Assembly: GCA_030407085.1 (NCBI GenBank)
Contig: CM059585.1
Location: forward strand, 13,385,001-13,449,000
Direction of reading: 5' to 3'
Source of the DNA: Trichopria drosophilae
Lineage: Eukaryota > Arthropoda > Insecta > Hymenoptera > Diapriidae
Length of the DNA stretch: 64,000 nucleotides
In this document: positions 58,503 through 64,000 of the stretch, in pieces
Position numbering within the stretch: position 1 is the stretch's first letter
Layout of the letters: every line of letters begins with the position of its first letter
Program-made: the position numbers and the translations under genes
The notes under the pieces: model-generated
Databases searched by the model: none
What the model was told of the DNA's origin: nothing
What the model saw: the letters and a program-made list of their open reading frames with translations, nothing else

Positions 58503-58763
58503 TACATGGAAAATAATTTGACGCCGCAACAGGCTAATATTACGGTGCGACAGCAAAATTGTGGTGCCGGTATGGCTGTGACCTCAGTATTACCTTGCGC
58601 CGGCATAACAACCTCAACGTAAACATTTGTTGTGCTACCGCAGAACAAGAGTTTTCCTAGAATACAGTATCGAAAGCGTATAAACAATAAATGTGAGGCT
58701 ACGGTAAGACGATGGCGCCAACACCACGCATTAGGCTGTGGCAATACAAACATTATTTTCCGT
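58503..58763. mobile_element. Small MITE-like element with imperfect TIRs
   Basis: CATGGAAAATAATTTGACGC plus CGCAACAGGCTAAT at the left pairs imperfectly with ATTAGGCTGTGGCAATACAA plus ACATTATTTTCCGTG at the right. Both contain GGAAAATAAT and CAACAG/CCACAG-CCTAAT blocks. About 260 bases, GC-richer inside. No clear target duplication. Confidence 0.55.
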
Positions 58764-61700
58764 GTCACTTAATTATAATAATAGAGAACAATTAGAACAG
58801 GATCTAATTTTGTTTCTCAAAATACTATCTTTAAGTTCGATGGCCACGAAAATTGGCGATGCCTTCACTGTGATCAAAATGTGGTTCCGCAGGGCGTGGC
58901 TTGTATCCTTTGGAGGTCCCCCACTACCCGGTGGTAATCGTGAACGTACACGGAAATCCCCGACTGAACTAAAAGATCCTCTCCTCACGTGCTTTTATTT
59001 ATTTTTAGATATTTTTCCCGGACAAACCGAGCTTATAAAGTTATTGTTCTATAATGTGTATTGAATGAACACATTGTAATTTTCAAGTGAAACCCATTTA
59101 TTTACAAGTCTGGATATTATACCAAAATTACATTAAAATAAACAAATCTATTTTAAAAAGGGCATCACCATTTTACTCGACCAATCTGTGTTCCAATTGA
59201 TTTATTAAGCGTGAAGAAAATTGAACTTTTGGAAAACTGCACCTAAAAACACGAAATAAAAAATACCCTTGGCACCAAATATGCTACTTCCTGCAAAATT
59301 TGTCAATATTTCAAAATTTCTTCAAAGCCAGAGCCAGCAGCGGACACGTTATCTGTAGCGGAGATTCCCGGCCCAGGTCACCGTAACTCATGAGTGTCGA
59401 CCATAAAAGTGTGGAACGAGGCCCCGGATTTATGGCGATATCAAACTCTAGAGTCGTTAGCGAACTGGTCTATTAATTGTTTCCGGCCAGCATAAGGAAC
59501 AGTGGGTGTGGATGGTGCGGACGTTTTAAGTACAAGTTGTAAACTAAAAGCGGTCGCGATCCACGACGATCGCTCTAAACCTTTATTCCCGATTCGACTC
59601 GTGTCCCAAAATGACTTACTAATTTTGAAATTTCACGCCTCGACTACCAGAAATTACGACAGACATCACTAAAGCGAATATGTTCCAAACTCTCTCGATA
59701 AATGCTAACAATTCTGACCCTAACTAAAAAATGATATTTCTGAAACTAAAAAGTTACTTTTTTATTTAAAATCGTTTGTAACGGAATTAATGGCAATCAA
59801 CAGCAATCGGAAACTTGACAACAGCCATACCGGAATATATGATCGGAATAAAAGTTTGTAATATTCTTACTAAGGACTTGAGTTTTTTAATATTCGAATT
59901 TAATTTTCGAGATACGAAATTCAAATTGCGTTACCACGCGAAGAGCTCGTGCAAGATCTCGCTTGCGCGTTTGCATCGAAGCTTTTCTCTCGCGTAGCCC
60001 GTATATATTCGCTTCTCGCAATTACCGAAACTTTCGTAATTGCAACCGAGTCTGAGCCCCGTTTAAGACTGAATTAAAACTTTGATTTTTAGCCAGTCCG
60101 GTGTTAGAGATAATTGGACTCGTCCGTATCACGTCGCGAATCCTCATGCGATAGCGGCTACGGTGCTTCTTACTGAGCGAATTCAAAAAGTAAGCGCAAA
60201 ATAATAGACTGCATATAAAACCGCTTCATGGTGTTGTCATTAATGGGAAGTCATATTTACATTTTTACCACCAAAGAATATAAAATCTGAGTTTAAATTG
60301 TTAATAGGACCATCTTATTCAATTTTGGTCTGTGCCTTCATTTTCCTTTTCTAATAAAAATTAGGGCATTTTGAACATTAAATTGCTTTCAAAATATATT
60401 AATAATTTACGTGAAATTAAAAGCTGGAATTTAAACGTCAGGTTAAAACTCTACATTGTATTGTAATGCATAAGTGATACGAGTTTACATAAATAATAAC
60501 AATAACGGCGAATGTCAATATTTCATATTCGTTATCACGAAATGGAAATAAACGCCGTGCACCAATTTATTTCATTCGAATCGGATATAAATTTAATATT
60601 GACAACATAATGCTCACCTAAAAAAGTAGATTAGATTAACAATACGGACAACGTATTATACACTTTTTGCTTTTTAGTAACGTTTTAAACCAGGAAGATA
60701 CGTAATGCCAAATATTTCGGTGCTATTCAATGACGGATCGTCAATACGGATGCCTTTCGGTAAATCCCTTGAGGTAAAAAATCCCGTCGAAGCTAAAAAT
60801 AAATTTTTCCACTTTCGAAATTGTTTTCTCGCGTACTACTCCCATCACCGAAATGTGATATAACAATAATTTAAAAAAAAATCAATAAAATCATAACGGG
60901 GACGAGTTTGAAAATAAAATCGTTAGTTTATATGCGAATTAGTAAAAACACCATTTATGAGCTTACGTCATCCGAAATAATCCATTGGCTTATAATTTAC
61001 ATTCAAAATGTATAGTACGGAATAATTTCTGCTTATTGGTCATCAATGCCAAAAATATAAATGTTTTACAAACGAAAATAATACTGTATATGTTCAAACA
61101 ATTTCATCTCTGGATGATGCAAATTGAGATCATCAATAACGAAGTTAAACCCCAGAAACGCAGAGGAAGGGAAAATCTTTCCTGAGTTTATGCGTCTCTT
61201 TAAATTTTCCATAACACATAAATCGGCTCAAAGTACATTTTATGATCTTATCGGTTTTCGCAAGAATCTGTTTTTGTCTTTAAAAAATTGCCTTTAGATA
61301 CGTCGCATAAAGTAGTGTTCGGAACGCTTTCAGACCAGCAAGTATACACACAGTTCTGCCGAAATCCTTTACGGGCACTATATAGTTTGCTATAAAGATA
61401 AGGATGAAGTTGGATTATAATGGAGTGGTATGATGATTCTTGTTTCCACACGTACAATTTTCATTTCCTTAATAGCTTTTTACTTAATAACGATATGTAA
61501 TCCTGAATTCAATATAAATAAACAAAAAGAAAATAAGGGCAAATATGACACTATTGTAAGACATAATTTTGTTTACAAATTGAACGATGTCCGTCGTAGA
61601 ATTTTATTTGACAAAGTATTTTAATATTCAAACTGAAATTTGTATTTCGTTGGTATTGGTATTAGCTAAGTATAAGTCATCAGTTCTCAGTACCATATAC

Positions 61701-62378
61701 TGAAAAAATTATTTACTAATAGTTAATATAAGCTTATTTCAAGGCTTTTAACAGTAGTTATAACAGTAACTGTAAAGTCAAAAACGACAGGTAGCTTTGA
61801 AATAAAAATATCAGCACTTTCCTGCAATCTCATTGTATATTAACCCACTTCAACGTGCGTTCGTTAACTGTTAATAAATCTTACATTAAATAGTATCGTT
61901 CGAACTGCGGGTGTCAAGAATGCGTCGAAAAATTCGCAGAACATCGAATTGCGGCGTGCGTGTATGTTTGTTTACATCTGCTTCGGCGAAACGGTATGCG
62001 CGTAAATATGCTACATGCCACGTAATGGTTCTAACATTAATATTTAAAATTCTTATATTACGTATTAACTGCTATTAACATAACGAATTCAAACGAATCT
62101 GAGATTACGATAACTTCAGGATAGTGTACCTCACCTTAACCCTTTGAAGCATGGTGTAGCCTATATGCTACACCTTTTTGTAATTCATTATTTACATATT
62201 TAAGGTAATTATTAATTAATTTTGCTGCTCTTTTCTGCTTCTTTTCTTCAAGAACATGTTAGGAAACGTAAATAAATTAATATTTTTAATTAATTATCAT
62301 GTATATTGTTTAAAAACATTATCAAAGTGTAAAAATGGTGGATTTTTACGGAAAATATATGTGGAGAAGAAAGCGTGG
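58764..62378. other. Intronic sequence with GC-richer block 59330-60180
   Basis: The block 59330-60180 is CpG-containing and not recognisably coding. A 108-codon plus frame (58738-59064) lacks motifs. 60200-61900 is AT-rich. GGTGTAGC/GCTACACC (62153-62174) is a small hairpin followed by TTTTT. Confidence 0.4.
60606..60632 (-). promoter_or_regulatory. Weak candidate recursive splice site
   Basis: On the minus strand, CTAC plus a run of T ends in AG at 60619-60618, followed directly by GTGAGCATT from 60617. This resembles an acceptor fused to a donor in the sense of Rbp6 transcription. The pyrimidine tract is short and the base before AG is T, so it is weaker than the site at 10117/10118. Confidence 0.25.
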
Positions 62379-62480
62379 GTCGTTTTCGGGGTCGCTGATT
62401 ACGAAACTGACCTCAGATTTTCAAAATCCAAATGGCGGATCCAATCAGCGACTCCGAAAACTTCCAAATAACAAATTTCA
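62379..62480 (+). repeat. ATGGCGGATCC-family copy with inverted ends
   Basis: GGGGTCGCTGATTACGAAAC leads to AAATGGCGGATCCAATCAGC, then GACTCCGAAAAC. The ends GTTTTCGGGGTCGCTGATT and its near-complement AATCAGCGACTCCGAAAAC fold back on each other. The 71-codon frame at 62256-62471 is incidental. Confidence 0.7.
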
Positions 62481-64000
62481 GCTATTTTCAGCACAAAAAA
62501 AAATGTATGCTTGAAAAGGTTAAGATCAAAATCTAAATTCTTTTAGCTTTACTACGAAGCTATCACATTAACTGTAAACAAACATTTCTCACAGTGTCAT
62601 ATGTATTTTTTAACTCGAAATGGAACTTTCACATAGTATAAATCATCATACTTAATGGGTTGGATTGGAACATACTATGGAGTTAAAATGGATGATAAGT
62701 TCACTGTTGCTGGATATCCAATGGATATTCAATATCCACGGACAAATACATTCTAAATATCCATTGCATTTTTGCTACGTGGATATAACAACAGAACGAA
62801 AAGGAATGTAAAAAAATAATTTTTTCTTTAGGAGAGTGCAGGTAAGATGAAAGGATCGATAATGGCCGTATAGAACGTCAAATCTAAATAGTCTCCCATC
62901 CCCATTCATTATCTCGTCGTTTCTCCCGACGCATATTGCGCACTACGAGACTACGGAGGTTGCAAGGGTGAAACTGGCAGGTTGCCAATGTGGCCGAGGT
63001 CCAAATATGTCTTACACCCTATCTAATTATACGCTGTTTTATCCAGACCACTCTAAAGGCCTCGTAGAGCTCGGTAGTTACTTGCCTACTCGACCGAGTG
63101 GTCTTCGGCTTCGATAAACTGTACACGTATCTTGCACTACCCGGCAAAAACCCACGGCAATGCGAAAATAACTACCCGTTACAGAAAACATGATGCAATC
63201 GCCGCTTACATATTGCATCTCTTGGGAAATAGTAAAAAGATATAACTTAACTTGAGAATGATTGTCAATTTGAAACCGAGCGCTTAGCAATATTTTACGA
63301 GTTAACTAAAGAAAATCCGAGTTGGGCGAAAGTTTTTCACTCTTGCATTTTCTTTCAGAATATTATCCGTGGATTTAATTCGTCAGCTTTTATGTAACTG
63401 CAGAATTGAAAGTAGGGAAATGCGATAATAATAATTGTTTACTACATGTAGATTGAAAATATTCTTATCTTATTCCTATGACATTCATCCTTATTTAAAA
63501 CCACATAATTGAGATAGTATTGCATAGCGAAAGGGCAAGGATTAGTTGAAAAATGGCGTATCTCTAGGACATAAAAATGTTTTAAATCACTCCGGAGATG
63601 AAGTTGGGTGCGAGGAGGTGGATCGCCATTCACCGGCCGGGGAATCCCCGATGGTTCTTTAATTTGTCTCGGCGCGGATTGATGGAAGCAATTTCGTCGG
63701 GTCGAGCACTTTTAAAATGTCCCGCCTCGTAATCTACGGCCATCATTTCCTTAATTGTTCGTTGGTGCTCACGGACTTATTCTTGGGACGAGACAACTTT
63801 GCGCGGTCGCAACTTTTCCAGATTCCGTAACTGCGGGCAAGACTCATTGTTTTGGCTATATGCCCTGCCGACGTTTTTTGGCTGGATGTATTTCAGTTGT
63901 CGGAATTAGTTGGGGCAATGAACAACAAGGCATTGAGGGACAGATTGAAATTACGTGTTTCGACACTGTTATTTAAAAAGAACACCGATGGATAGATCTC
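62481..64000. other. Intronic sequence with GC-richer islands 62880-63130 and 63590-63970
   Basis: A GGATAT-rich palindromic patch (TGGATATCCAATGGATATTC) lies at 62710-62740. The two islands are open on one or both strands for 63-73 codons without any recognised domain. No Rbp6 exon seen. Confidence 0.4.

Larger units (their letters stand above)
58232..64000 (-). other. Rbp6: Intron upstream of the Rbp6 RRM1 exon (partial, at least 5.8 kb)
   Basis: The acceptor TTTTACTTTTCCAG abuts 58231. The preceding exon (RNP2, GLSWQTSP-type sequence, ending in phase 1) was not found up to 64000. The stretch holds one foldback (58503-58763), a GC-richer block (59330-60180), a possible recursive site (60617/60618) and two GC-richer islands near the end. 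Confidence 0.75.

Noticed and set aside
58738..59064. 108-codon plus frame
   Set aside because: Overlaps a MITE end and has no recognisable motif.

Overview
The window is nuclear DNA of an insect, and almost all of it is intron. Across 64 kb I can defend only one protein-coding exon. It is an 82-base exon on the minus strand (58150-58231) encoding the middle of the first RNA-recognition motif of the Musashi-family protein Rbp6. Long AT-rich stretches alternating with short CpG-containing GC-rich islands, (GA)n tracts and the Rbp6-type peptide suggest an insect, perhaps a bee or other hymenopteran. The order is an inference; only the insect-type Rbp6 exon is strong evidence.

The exon has good splice sites on both sides. 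The rest of the window therefore reads as two parts of a very large gene on the minus strand: at least 5.8 kb of the upstream intron (58232-64000) and at least 58 kb of the downstream intron (1-58149). The downstream intron holds a very good candidate recursive splice site (pyrimidine tract, CAG|GTAAGC) at 10117/10118. A weaker one lies in the upstream intron at 60617/60618.

The intron is filled with repeats. (1) Small non-autonomous DNA transposons with terminal inverted repeats: three with TA target duplications (39034-39880, 44650-45258, 57672-57996), one with TTAA (55937-56480), and several foldback elements. (2) A cluster of side-by-side palindromic modules at 16044-17030, including a nearly perfect 335-base palindrome, sharing words with copies at 720, 52890 and 54320. 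(3) Two complex tandem arrays (12541-13900; 21360-23400 with an outlier at 20215) and smaller ones at 31029 and 49657. (4) A 5'-truncated, frameshifted LINE reverse-transcriptase fragment (37300-38182). (5) Five tRNA-like relics with pol III A/B boxes.

GC-richer islands (for example 3590-3990, 5090-5480, 6900-7400, 14200-14540, 25560-26420, 27800-28180, 36340-37150, 46600-47160, 59330-60180, 62880-63130, 63590-63970) contain no exon I can recognise. They are the places to look for conserved enhancers or unrecognised non-coding exons. One possible nested first exon on the plus strand is noted at 27587-27665, with low confidence.
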